A program made the position numbers and the translations under genes. Source: Rhodococcus sp. BP22 (GTDB lineage Bacteria > Actinomycetota > Actinomycetes > Mycobacteriales > Mycobacteriaceae). Taken from it: a stretch of 64,000 bases of DNA. This document shows, one piece after another, positions 8,504-16,679 of the stretch. The stretch's first letter is position 1. Each line of letters opens with the position of its first letter. A model generated the notes under the pieces. The model ran no database searches. It was not told the DNA's origin and saw only the letters and a program-made list of their open reading frames with translations. The DNA lies in contig NZ_JACFTB010000005.1 of the NCBI RefSeq assembly GCF_014281965.1, positions 124,001 through 188,000 on the forward strand. Direction: 5' to 3'.

Positions 8504-8815
8504 ATGCGTTTTGTGACGGCCGGCGACTTCACGGCGGAGCAGGCTTGGGGCGCGCAATTGCTCGCATCCGTAGACAACGCCACTGTCCGCCTGCATTGGA
8601 CCGATAGTGCTTACGTCTGGCACGTCAACGATGGCACCGAAGTGTTCGTCGTCGTAGACGGCATCGTGGACATGCATTACCGGAACTCCGAGGGTGAGCA
8701 CGTCGAAAGGCTCGTCCCCGGAACGATGTGCGTCGCCGAGGTCGGTGACGAGCACAAAGCAATGCCGGTCGGGGAGGCTCGGATCTTGGTCATCGAGCAG
8801 GCTGGGTCGATCTGA
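8504..8815 (+). CDS. Small cupin-domain protein
   Basis: 103-residue single-domain cupin: DGTEVFVVVDGIVDMHYRN is the first cupin motif and PGTMCVAEVGDEHKAMPVGEARILVIE the second with its metal-type histidine (EHK). The first motif lacks the usual HxH pair (it reads WHVNDGTEVF), so metal binding is uncertain. ATG at 8504 preceded by GGGGA. Function unknown; members range from enzymes to binding proteins. Confidence 0.8.
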   Translation: MRFVTAGDFTAEQAWGAQLLASVDNATVRLHWTDSAYVWHVNDGTEVFVVVDGIVDMHYRNSEGEHVERLVPGTMCVAEVGDEHKAMPVGEARILVIEQAGSI

Positions 8816-8832
8816 CGGCCGTTGGAGATTCG

Positions 8833-9456
8833 TTATTCGAAGGCGAGCCGTACGCCGAATCCCATCAGCGCTACACCTAACCCGCGTTCCAGCCAAGCTC
8901 CCCAGCGGCCCTTCTCCAGCCATCTTCGCGCGGACGAGGCTGCACACGCATATGAGGACAAGCAGACTATCGCCACTACGAATTCGATGGACATGAGCAG
9001 AATCGACCAGAGGAAAACGTTCCCGTCCCGTGGAATGAACTGCGGTAGAACAGCGAGGTAGAAGGCCCCCATCTTCGGATTCAACAGGTCCGCAATGAAT
9101 CCGGTCGCGAAAGCGCGTGACCCCTTCGTTGGTCCTGCGCTGAACGTCGCATGATCGATGTCGGTGAAACTTCCGTCCGGTTGCCAGACGCTTTTGATAC
9201 CAAGGTAAATCAAGTAAGCAGCCCCTGTCAGTCGCACGGCGTCGAATACCCACGGTGCGCTGGTAAGTAAAGATGCCAGCCCTGCGGCCGCTGCGATACC
9301 CCACGCCAGGGAGCCTGTCGCCGCTCCCAACCCCACTGCAACTCCCTGTCGGACTCCGCCGGTGAGTGAATGTTTCACCGCCAACATGACGTCTGGTCCC
9401 GGGATGATTCCGAAGACGATCGCAACAGGAAGGTAAGCCAGAACCGGATTGTTCAC
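8833..9456 (-). CDS. LysE/RhtB-family amino-acid exporter
   Basis: 207 residues, about six hydrophobic helices. N-terminal GIIPGPDVMLAVKHSLTGGVRQGV is the classic LysE/RhtB signature (GPxxhhh...R...G), and LLNPKMGAFYLAVLPQF is the conserved second-half loop. Divergent from an ArgP/LysG-type activator, the standard arrangement for basic-amino-acid export. The sequence looks closer to the RhtB branch than to Corynebacterium LysE, so the exported amino acid is uncertain. Confidence 0.9.
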   Translation of the reverse strand: MNNPVLAYLPVAIVFGIIPGPDVMLAVKHSLTGGVRQGVAVGLGAATGSLAWGIAAAAGLASLLTSAPWVFDAVRLTGAAYLIYLGIKSVWQPDGSFTDIDHATFSAGPTKGSRAFATGFIADLLNPKMGAFYLAVLPQFIPRDGNVFLWSILLMSIEFVVAIVCLSSYACAASSARRWLEKGRWGAWLERGLGVALMGFGVRLAFE

Positions 9457-9532
9457 GGCCAGGACGGTACGGGCAAATTAAGCGCCAGTGCATCTTTGCT
9501 TAGTATCGGCGGTCGTGGATTAGCATTTACGG

Positions 9533-10414
9533 ATGTACAACCACGATCAGCTCCTGACTCTCGCCGCGATTTGCGATTCGGGATCCTTCGATGGGGCCGC
9601 GTCGGCCATGCATATTTCCTCGTCGGCGGTAAGCCAGCGCATAACTGCGCTCGAGCGAGCGGTAGGCGCTGCGCTGTTGCAGCGGACGCGGCCGGTGGTG
9701 CCAACCAAAAGCGGCCAGACCTTGCTCCGTCTTGCGCGTCAGATCGAATTACTCACTGTCGATGCTGATGTAGAGCTCCGAGGCGGGTCTGCGAAGGCGA
9801 ACGGCGATGCACCAGTCCGATTTTCGCTCGCTATCAATGCTGATTCCGTATCGACCTGGTTCCGGTCAGTGATGAAGAGGATCGCTGTCGATCGGCGAAT
9901 TCTTCTGGATCTACACATCGAGGACCAGGATCACACTGACGCGCTTCTGAGGGAGGGTGCGGTCATGGCCGCTGTGACTACCTCGAAGACGGCCCCACCG
10001 GGCTGCACAATTGAACCCCTCGGGGAGATGGTGTACTGGCCCGTGTGCGCTCCCTCGTTGGTTCGGGACTGCGTCGCAGGAAGTTGGGATCCCGGTGCGT
10101 TACCGATGCTGAGGTTCGACCAAAAGGACGACCTTCAGCACGCCTACCTGCGCAAGATTCGAGCATTTGGTGAGCCGCCGATTCACTACCTTCCTTCGAA
10201 TCGAGAGTTTCTCACCGCAGCTCGTCTAGGACTGGGCTGGGGTGTCTTGCCGGAGGGGCAGATTACGCGGGATCTGTCCGATGGAACGCTCGTGCGTCTG
10301 GACCCGGACCACAACGTCACTGTTCCCCTGTACTGGCAGCGATGGCAGTTGCAGTCTAAGACCCTGGACAGAATCACCGACTGGGTTCGCGACGCAGTTC
10401 GGCCCGGAATGTAA
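9533..10414 (+). CDS. LysR-family regulator, ArgP/LysG type
   Basis: 293 residues. N-terminal helix-turn-helix YNHDQLLTLAAICDSGSFDGAASAMHISSSAVSQRI-like region (1-60) with ALERAVGAALLQRTRP, characteristic of the ArgP/LysG branch, followed by a periplasmic-binding-like effector domain. Divergent from the LysE-type exporter with a 76-base promoter region holding a GCAAA ... TTTGC inverted repeat (about 9475-9500). Predicted to activate the exporter when basic amino acids accumulate. No ribosome site is obvious before the ATG. Confidence 0.9.
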   Translation: MYNHDQLLTLAAICDSGSFDGAASAMHISSSAVSQRITALERAVGAALLQRTRPVVPTKSGQTLLRLARQIELLTVDADVELRGGSAKANGDAPVRFSLAINADSVSTWFRSVMKRIAVDRRILLDLHIEDQDHTDALLREGAVMAAVTTSKTAPPGCTIEPLGEMVYWPVCAPSLVRDCVAGSWDPGALPMLRFDQKDDLQHAYLRKIRAFGEPPIHYLPSNREFLTAARLGLGWGVLPEGQITRDLSDGTLVRLDPDHNVTVPLYWQRWQLQSKTLDRITDWVRDAVRPGM

Positions 10415-10426
10415 GTGAATGTTGTT

Positions 10427-11854
10427 CTAGATGGCCGGTTTTCGCCTTCGGTGGTAGCTGGGTCTTGGTTTTCGGTGTGGGTCGACGGTGGCTGGCGGGA
10501 TGACGACTGGGTGGCCGTCGTCGCCGAATGCGATTTCCCATCCGTCGTTGTGGATGGCGCGGTGGCATTCGCTGCAGACGAGGGCGAGGTTGTTCACGTC
10601 GGTGGGGCCGCCGTTCCGCCAGAAGACGACGTGGTGGAGCAGGCACCAGTCGGCGGGGCGCCCGCACATGACGCAGCATCGGTCTCGGAGGATGACGGCG
10701 GTGCGTTGGGATGTTGTGCCGAGCCGGACTGTCCTGCCCATTGCTAGGGGAATTCCGTTGTGGTCGATGATGATCGGCGTCAGGTCGGCGTCGCAGCTCA
10801 GGAGCTCAGCGAGGTTTTTGCTGATGGGCCCGGTCCACCCGAGGCGGAAAGGCCAGTCGGGACTGTCTGTCCCTGTTTCATCGGAAACGGCTGCAGCATT
10901 CCCACCCATCTTCGCCTGTGCTTCGGGGCTGAGGAGGTCCCGCAGGTTGACGGTGACGTTCACCTGCGGCCTCGACGCACCGTGCCCGGGGGCGTCTCCG
11001 GTGAGGTGTGTGTCGAGTAGCTCGGAGAGCGCGTCGGCCTGGCGTTTCGATGGACTCCTGGTATCGAGCGTGGCGTCGGGTTCGGGTTGCGGCTTCGACA
11101 GCGGTGAGAGGACCGCCCGCAGCTTCTCGGCGAGGATTTTGTCGACGTCCCCTCTCAAGGAGGTGCGCCCGTCGGATTGGAGGTAGAGGTCGAACCTGTT
11201 GAGCGCTGGGTTCTCCGATGCCGGTAGCGGAGGTGGACCCTCGGGCACACCGTCGGCGCCCACCTTCTCTTCGACCTTCTCTTCGTATTCGAGTTCGACT
11301 ATGTCACCGAGCTTTTCCTGCTCCCTGCGTTGGTCTTCGCGTCGTTGGCGTTCGCGCTGGGCTTCGTCGTAGCGGGCGCGGGCATCGTGAGCAACGGCGT
11401 GGGCGAGTTCGTGTGCCCGCTTCTGTACCTTCGCTGCAGTCGCGTCGAATGCGACACCGAGTAGGTCGTCGATGACGTCGGCGATACGGGTGCTGCCGAG
11501 CGTCGGATCGGCGGTGCGGATGTGGGTGTAGCCGTCGTAGATTTCTCTGACGTGCGCGACGTGGATGTCACCGTCTGCGAGGGCCTTCGATACTGCGGGC
11601 CAGTGGGTGAGCCAGTTGGCGGTGTCGAATTGTCGGGCGGCGTTTCCGTCGGCGACGCGGGTTCCGGAGGCGAGCCACCGCGTCGCCGTCGAATATTTGA
11701 GGGTGACGTTGAGGCCGCGTCGGGAAAATTCGGCGAGGAGTGCGTATTTCTTTGCCGCGAAGTTGTTTTCGGCGTGGGCGATGTCACTGATGCCAGACAC
11801 GATCTCCTGATCGGAGAGTGCGTCTGCGCTGCGAAAGTCCCCCAACTCGTGCAT
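10427..11854 (-). CDS. DUF222/HNH endonuclease-family protein (13E12-type)
   Basis: 475 residues. N-terminal DUF222 helical region (about 1-200) with charged stretch RQRREDQRREQEKL, and C-terminal HNH nuclease module: CVMCGRPADWCLLHHVVFW then NNLALVCSECHRAIH, giving the CxxC...HH...N...CxxC-H pattern of a zinc-bound HNH fold. Multi-copy in actinobacteria; role in DNA mobility or defence is not settled. The open frame runs on for another 1.5 kb upstream, but this is GC-rich shadow sequence; ATG 11854 gives the family N-terminus. No ribosome site before it, so possibly leaderless. Ends 12 bases from the convergent LysR gene. Confidence 0.88.
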   Translation of the reverse strand: MHELGDFRSADALSDQEIVSGISDIAHAENNFAAKKYALLAEFSRRGLNVTLKYSTATRWLASGTRVADGNAARQFDTANWLTHWPAVSKALADGDIHVAHVREIYDGYTHIRTADPTLGSTRIADVIDDLLGVAFDATAAKVQKRAHELAHAVAHDARARYDEAQRERQRREDQRREQEKLGDIVELEYEEKVEEKVGADGVPEGPPPLPASENPALNRFDLYLQSDGRTSLRGDVDKILAEKLRAVLSPLSKPQPEPDATLDTRSPSKRQADALSELLDTHLTGDAPGHGASRPQVNVTVNLRDLLSPEAQAKMGGNAAAVSDETGTDSPDWPFRLGWTGPISKNLAELLSCDADLTPIIIDHNGIPLAMGRTVRLGTTSQRTAVILRDRCCVMCGRPADWCLLHHVVFWRNGGPTDVNNLALVCSECHRAIHNDGWEIAFGDDGHPVVIPPATVDPHRKPRPSYHRRRKPAI

Positions 11855-11901
11855 ACGAAAAAAGATACAACGCACCACCGACAAACTCTGTGGCTGCGCA
11901 T

Positions 11902-12885
11902 CTATACGGTGATGGCGATCTTCCCGCATGCACCTCCTGATTGCAGTTCGTCCAGGGCTTCGGGAACGGAATCGAGCGGGTAGGTGCGGTGTACGTGGGG
12001 GATGATGTTGTGGCGTTCGATGATGTCGGCGAGACGCTCGAGCTCCTCGCGCCGGGTGCGCGCTGTCACCACTGCGTAGCGCTGCCGTTTCGGGATCATG
12101 CGTACGGCGTTGAACAGGGACTTCTCGAAGCCCCCGGTCCAGGGTCCGCCGGTTTCGTTTCCGACGAAGGCTGCTGTTCCGTCGTCGGCGAGGATTTGGC
12201 GGAGCTGGGGTAGTGGTGTGCCGCCGGCGATGTCGAGAATGGCGTCGTACTTGTGTTGGGTGGTGGTGTAGTCCTCGAGTTGGTAGTCGATGACGTGCTG
12301 TGCGCCCCAACTGGTTACGGCTTCGACTTTTGTTCCGCTGCAGACGGCGGCCACTTCGGCGCCCCTGGCGGCGGCGAGCGCGACGGCGTAGCTGCCGACC
12401 CCGCCGGACGCTCCGATGATCAGCAGGCGCGTGCCTTGTTCGACGCGGGCGGCGTCGAGGGCTTGGAGTGCGGTGAGTCCGGATTCGGCGAGGACGGCAA
12501 CGTGGGCGTCGTCGAGTCCGGTGGGTGCGGGTGCGAGGGATTTTGCGTCGGCGACGGCGTATTCGGCGAGTGAGCCTTTGGCGATGCCGAATACCCGTTG
12601 TCCCACATGGAAATCGGTGACGCCTTTGCCCATGGCGACGATGTCTCCGGTGACGTCGAGGCCGGGGATGCGTCGGCGTGGTCTGCGAAGTCCGGTGAAG
12701 GGGCGCATCACTCGGGGGAGGCCGGTGAGGAGGTGGATGGTGCCGCGGGAGATGCCTGCGGCGCGTACTTGCACGAGTATTTGGCCGGGCCCGGGGGTGG
12801 GGATCGCGGTTTCGCCGACGACGAGTGTTGCGCTGGTTCCGTAGCGCGGCTGCAGTATCGCGCGCATCGTGTGTGCTTGATCCAT
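11902..12885 (-). CDS. NADPH:quinone-reductase-like MDR oxidoreductase
   Basis: 327 residues, zinc-free medium-chain dehydrogenase/reductase. Catalytic-domain segment ILVQVRAAGISRGTIHLLTG, then GLDVTGDIVAMGKGV, and NADPH loop LLIIGASGGVGSYAVALA. No structural-zinc cysteines. ATG 12885 has GGAGG 7 bases upstream. Divergent from a TetR gene across a perfect palindrome, so probably repressed by it and induced by an electrophile or quinone-like compound. Confidence 0.9.
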   Translation of the reverse strand: MDQAHTMRAILQPRYGTSATLVVGETAIPTPGPGQILVQVRAAGISRGTIHLLTGLPRVMRPFTGLRRPRRRIPGLDVTGDIVAMGKGVTDFHVGQRVFGIAKGSLAEYAVADAKSLAPAPTGLDDAHVAVLAESGLTALQALDAARVEQGTRLLIIGASGGVGSYAVALAAARGAEVAAVCSGTKVEAVTSWGAQHVIDYQLEDYTTTQHKYDAILDIAGGTPLPQLRQILADDGTAAFVGNETGGPWTGGFEKSLFNAVRMIPKRQRYAVVTARTRREELERLADIIERHNIIPHVHRTYPLDSVPEALDELQSGGACGKIAITV

Positions 12886-12907
12886 CAGCCGACCTCCGAG
12901 AAGTAGA

Positions 12908-12926
12908 TAACGTACAAAGTACGTTA
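12908..12926. promoter_or_regulatory. TetR operator (perfect palindrome)
   Basis: TAACGTAC-AAA-GTACGTTA, 8-bp perfect arms with 3-base spacer, in the 48-base gap between the divergent MDR and TetR genes. Position and symmetry fit autoregulation plus control of the reductase. Confidence 0.75.
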
Positions 12927-12933
12927 CTCTGAA

Positions 12934-13581
12934 ATGATGGTAAAGGCACGTGCTCCACGAAACTCGCTGACGCGAGAACGCGTCGTGGCCTGCGCTGTAA
13001 CCCTGGCGGATCGTGACGGCGTCCCGGCGCTGACGATGAGGGCGCTCGCCGACGAACTCGGGGTTCGCCCCATGGCGATCTACAACCACGTCGCCAACAA
13101 GGAAGACATTCTCGACGCGCTCGTCGATCACGTTTTCGGCGAGGTCTACCTGCCTGTGGCGGACGGGGCGTGGAGGGAAGAGTTGGCGAGTAGGTCGCGG
13201 TCTCTTCGGCTGGCGCTCGGTCGGCATCAGTGGGCGACTGCGTTGATGGAGACGCGGGTGCGCCCGGGGGAGGCGACGTTGACCAATCATGAAGCTGTGC
13301 TCGATGTGCTTCTGTCGAATGGCTTTTCGCTGTCCGCCGCTGCGCACGCGTACGCGGTGGTCGACGCATTCGTCTATGGGTTCGCGCTGCAGGAGGCCAT
13401 GCTCGCGAGCATCGACCTGCCGAGTTCGGCGCAGACGATCCGAGACGCGATGGATCTGACGAAGTTCCCGCGGATGGCGCAGTTCGCCGGCGAGCACGTT
13501 ATGCAGCCGGGGTATTCGTTCGCGGATTCGTTCGAAGTTGGCCTCGCGATGGTCATCGATGGCGCGGGTGCGCTTCGGTGA
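12934..13581 (+). CDS. TetR-family regulator (TetR_C class)
   Basis: 215 residues. N-terminal HTH: ALTMRALADELGVRPMAIY then NHVANKEDILDALVDHVFGE, and a C-terminal helical ligand domain typical of the tetracycline-repressor C subfamily. Tandem ATGs at 12934 and 12937; no clear ribosome site, so the transcript may be leaderless. Divergent from the quinone-reductase-like gene and immediately adjacent to the palindrome at 12908. Confidence 0.9.
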   Translation: MMVKARAPRNSLTRERVVACAVTLADRDGVPALTMRALADELGVRPMAIYNHVANKEDILDALVDHVFGEVYLPVADGAWREELASRSRSLRLALGRHQWATALMETRVRPGEATLTNHEAVLDVLLSNGFSLSAAAHAYAVVDAFVYGFALQEAMLASIDLPSSAQTIRDAMDLTKFPRMAQFAGEHVMQPGYSFADSFEVGLAMVIDGAGALR

Positions 13582-13663
13582 CGACTGTGCTCGCCAGGTG
13601 CGCCTCCGTGTCCAGGCCTTCGCGTCGCTTCAGTCCCTGTGCCAACGTGTCGACTCTCGCCGC

Positions 13664-14602
13664 TCAGAAGGCCGAGCCGGACAGTGGCGCCGCCCGATCG
13701 CAGGGGACCGGCTGCGGATTCTCGGGATCGAGGGCATTGAGCACGAAGTAGGCGGCTCGCCGGGATCCGGCAATGCCGGCGTGCTCGGTGTAGTCGACGT
13801 CGCATCCGTCTTGGACGAGGATGTTGTGAACGTTGTCGCCGCCGGGCTGCAGGGCCGCGGAGTAGGGGACGACGAGTTCGTCGTACTTCGTTGCGATGTT
13901 CGTGTACTCGATCTCGGGGTAGTAGTAGCCGCCCTCCCGGATCGCATGCATGAACGAGGAGTCGGGATCGAGTTGCCCGCACGCATGGCAGATCGGTAAG
14001 TCCTCGGTTTTGATTCCGAGTTGCCGGGCCTGTTCGAATATGACGTCCATTCCCCCCGCGGTGGTGCCGTTCCATGCGGGTGCGATGGAGACGTATTTGC
14101 CGATCTTGTCGCGGCCGCCGAGATACTTGGCGTAGTAGGCAGGCAGGATCGTGCCCTGTGAGTGGCCGACGACATCCACCTTGGACGCGCCGGTAGCGGC
14201 AAGAACGCCGTCGACGAAGGTGGCGAACTCGCTCGCGCTGTCCTCCATGCGCTCCATGCCCCCGACTGCTGTTGCTGGCCAGGGCAATCCGTTCGGCGCA
14301 CCGTAGGTGAGCGCAAAGACGCAGTACCCCTCGTTCTTCAGCAGCGGGACGTACGTCCCCCAGTTGGTCTGTTGCGCCCCGCCGGTTCCGTGTACGAGCA
14401 CTACTGGGTCGGGGTGTTCTTCGGACGGCACGCACCCATAGTCGTTGGATCCGGGTAAAGAGCCTCCGGGATTGGTCAGCTCCGGCACGATGCCGCCGAA
14501 GAAGTTGTACGACACCGGGAGTTGTTCCGCCGAGGCCTGGCCGGTTCCGGTGAACAGCAACGCAACTACCGAGCCGAGCGCCGCAATCAGTTTCCTCTGC
14601 AT
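13664..14602 (-). CDS. Secreted lipase (class 2 / EstA-like)
   Basis: 312 residues. Signal peptide about 1-25 (cleavage near ASA-EQ). Alpha/beta hydrolase features: oxyanion loop VLVHGTGG (71-75), nucleophile VVGHSQG (Ser148), late His in DGCDVDYTEHAGI. Paired cysteines (GCVP, GYCV, ICHACG, DGCD, VPCD) fit an exported, disulfide-bonded enzyme. Predicted extracellular ester or triacylglycerol hydrolase. Monocistronic; convergent with the TetR gene. Confidence 0.88.
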   Translation of the reverse strand: MQRKLIAALGSVVALLFTGTGQASAEQLPVSYNFFGGIVPELTNPGGSLPGSNDYGCVPSEEHPDPVVLVHGTGGAQQTNWGTYVPLLKNEGYCVFALTYGAPNGLPWPATAVGGMERMEDSASEFATFVDGVLAATGASKVDVVGHSQGTILPAYYAKYLGGRDKIGKYVSIAPAWNGTTAGGMDVIFEQARQLGIKTEDLPICHACGQLDPDSSFMHAIREGGYYYPEIEYTNIATKYDELVVPYSAALQPGGDNVHNILVQDGCDVDYTEHAGIAGSRRAAYFVLNALDPENPQPVPCDRAAPLSGSAF

Positions 14603-14720
14603 CCAGGCAACCTAGCCAATGCTCGGGTGCCCGGGGGCCTGATTGTCAAAGATGGCAGTGCCTAGCGCTCGCTCCGGTGACGACTGTGCCCACAAGCCGG
14701 TGTGGTGGGATGCTGTCCTG

Positions 14721-15302
14721 ATGACGACAGAAATTTCCCAGGACGATTTTGCATGGGTCGAGGAGGACGACCGCTTCGATATGGGTTTGTGTTTCACGCT
14801 GGTGCATTCCGCTGACCCGGAGGCTGTGCTCGAGGTGTTCAATGCCGTGAACCCGAGGAAGGTGCGCCGGGCGGCGGGGATGAGTGACGACGAGTGGATG
14901 GATTCGCTCGGCGATGATGATCTGGCGCAGCGGTTTGCGGGTGTGGCAGGTGGCTGGGTGTGGGTGCTCGAGGAGTTCGCGATTAATGCGGTGTTGTCGC
15001 CGCTGCCGGAGCGGTTGTCGGACGCGTTCGGCACCAGTATCACTGTGCAGTGGGATGTGAATTTGTTGTCGACGTTCGTGTACGCCGTCGATGGCGCCAT
15101 CGAGCGGCATTTCGAGTTGGGGCGGGTGGCGGACCCGTCGGATCGTTCGGTTCCCGAGGGTTACCTGGATGAAGAGGACGAGATCGACTGGGAAGAGTGG
15201 ATGTCGGGCGGTTTGTGTATGCAGGCGCGGCTCGCGGGAGTGATTGCTCTGACGGCTGATCCGATCGAACCTTTGATCGTCGAGACCTGCGGTGGGGCCT
15301 AG
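14721..15302 (+). CDS. DUF6461-like protein
   Basis: 193 residues, acidic, no signal peptide or membrane helix. Sequence pattern FAWVEEDDRFDMGLCFTLV ... GGWVWVLEEF ... LSTFVYAVDGAIERHFEL matches the actinobacterial DUF6461 type; function unknown. ATG at 14721 chosen because the sequence pattern begins there; an in-frame upstream start at 14643 is possible. The last 28 bases, encoding IVETCGGA-stop, are repeated with two mismatches at 20764-20791, outside any intact gene. Confidence 0.72.
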   Translation: MTTEISQDDFAWVEEDDRFDMGLCFTLVHSADPEAVLEVFNAVNPRKVRRAAGMSDDEWMDSLGDDDLAQRFAGVAGGWVWVLEEFAINAVLSPLPERLSDAFGTSITVQWDVNLLSTFVYAVDGAIERHFELGRVADPSDRSVPEGYLDEEDEIDWEEWMSGGLCMQARLAGVIALTADPIEPLIVETCGGA

Positions 15303-15391
15303 GTCGCGTAGCACCTCTTGTGCCACAAGGGAATAGTCGTCTCCGACTATGCGACGCTCGGGGGTGGTGCACCGGTAATAGCGTGATCGCC

Positions 15392-15423
15392 GGCAGCGAG
15401 GTACCGATCGGCACCTCGCTGCC
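15392..15423. terminator. Hairpin, possible terminator between convergent genes
   Basis: Perfect 11-bp stem GGCAGCGAGGT / ACCTCGCTGCC around a 10-base loop, in the 198-base gap between the convergent DUF6461 and saccharopine-dehydrogenase-like genes. There is no T-tract, so termination is a positional inference. Nothing else is seen in this gap. Confidence 0.5.
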
Positions 15424-15500
15424 TCGATTAGAACCTGCCGATGGGGGCCGGCCGGCGGTGCCGTGGCAGACCGGGCCGTTCGACCCATCATTGGGCAAGT

Positions 15501-16679
15501 TCAGGAGGTCACCGTAACGGTGTGGTGCAGCCCCACTTCCGATGCGGCCGTCACTCTGCGGACGAATCCCTCCGCGTCTTCGATGCAAGCCTCGGGCGCG
15601 ACGATTCCGCGTCGGGTCAGTCGTCCCTCGATCAGTTCGACGAGGGCAGCCGCAGCGGGAACTGCGGTGATGGTGCCCGCGCTGTTTCGGCTACTCGGGT
15701 AGAGAATGTGGCCTTCGATCGCGATCCGAGTGGGCACTCCGTCTTTCTCTCCGTCGACGGCCACCTGCCAGGCGCTGCCGGGGAGTTGGCCGGTCACCTC
15801 TATACCTAGGTGCTGTTGGCCTTCCGGCGTTGTCATGTAGCGGGCGAGGAATTCCCGCGGTGAGATCGGCAGCCCGTCCGGGACTTTGCCGCTGAGCATG
15901 CCCAGCCTGTCGAGGTCTTTCCAGATTTGCACGCCCTCTGGCTCGAACCAGGCGAAGCGCACCACCGCGTTGCGCAGTCCTGCGATGAAGCGCCCCAGTG
16001 TGACGCCTTCGGGGTGGCCCATGTAGCCGAAGTCGTGAGTACCGAATGGCTCGGTCATCGTGAACGTCTGCGGAGAGGCCCACGCCGGCACATCACGCTC
16101 TGCGCCGTCCAGGTACTGAGATACGTTGCCGGACATGGAGTGCAGCATGTGGTCGTTCAGTGTGTAACCGAGGTCCACCCGATATGGCACGCCGATCACG
16201 ACGTTGACGGTGTGTGCCGACGTCAACTCGTCCACGGCCCAGCGCGCGGCCAGGTTCGTTACTCCCGGTGAGGACCCCATGCCGGTCAGCACCGTCAAAT
16301 CTGCCGCTCGGGCCTCTTCGTCCAGTTCCGAGTTGTTGATCAGCTTCTGCGTGACGTCGAACTCATCGCAGACGTCTACATAGTGGGCACGCGCGGCCAC
16401 CGCCGCATGCACGATGTTCATGCCGAAGCGATAGAACGGGCCGACGGCGTTGAAGACGATGTCCGCGCCGGCAATCACCGCGTCGATGCTCGCGGTGTCG
16501 GCGGCATCGAAGCCCGCCGCGACCGCGGTCATCGACTCGGACTGCACATCGGCTACGACTTCTACTGCTAGCGACTCGTCACGGTCGGCGACGACCATCT
16601 CGTCGACGACGCCAGACTTGGCAAGCTCACGGGCGACTTCCCCGCCCACGGTCCCTGCGCTGAGGATCACGACCTTCAT
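15501..16679 (-). CDS. Saccharopine dehydrogenase-like NAD(P)-binding protein
   Basis: 392 residues. N-terminal Rossmann fold VVILSAGTVGGEVARELAKSG followed by VVADRDESLAVEVVADVQ, and the family segment ADIVFNAVGPFYRFGMNIVHAA / AHYVDVCDEFDVTQKL, then a LYS9-type catalytic domain. Members are reductases or dehydrogenases of amino-acid-derived, imine-forming compounds, but many have unknown substrates. ATGA overlap with the upstream binding-protein gene indicates co-translation. Part of the TetR-dioxygenase module. Confidence 0.85.
   Translation of the reverse strand: MKVVILSAGTVGGEVARELAKSGVVDEMVVADRDESLAVEVVADVQSESMTAVAAGFDAADTASIDAVIAGADIVFNAVGPFYRFGMNIVHAAVAARAHYVDVCDEFDVTQKLINNSELDEEARAADLTVLTGMGSSPGVTNLAARWAVDELTSAHTVNVVIGVPYRVDLGYTLNDHMLHSMSGNVSQYLDGAERDVPAWASPQTFTMTEPFGTHDFGYMGHPEGVTLGRFIAGLRNAVVRFAWFEPEGVQIWKDLDRLGMLSGKVPDGLPISPREFLARYMTTPEGQQHLGIEVTGQLPGSAWQVAVDGEKDGVPTRIAIEGHILYPSSRNSAGTITAVPAAAALVELIEGRLTRRGIVAPEACIEDAEGFVRRVTAASEVGLHHTVTVTS

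Noticed and set aside
10427-13369. 980-codon reading of the HNH endonuclease frame
   Set aside because: The extra N-terminal 500 codons are Arg/Pro-rich and antisense to the MDR and TetR genes; the family start is at 11854.
15320-15517. 65-codon open frame on the plus strand
   Set aside because: Lies across a hairpin in a convergent gap; no ribosome site or family resemblance.
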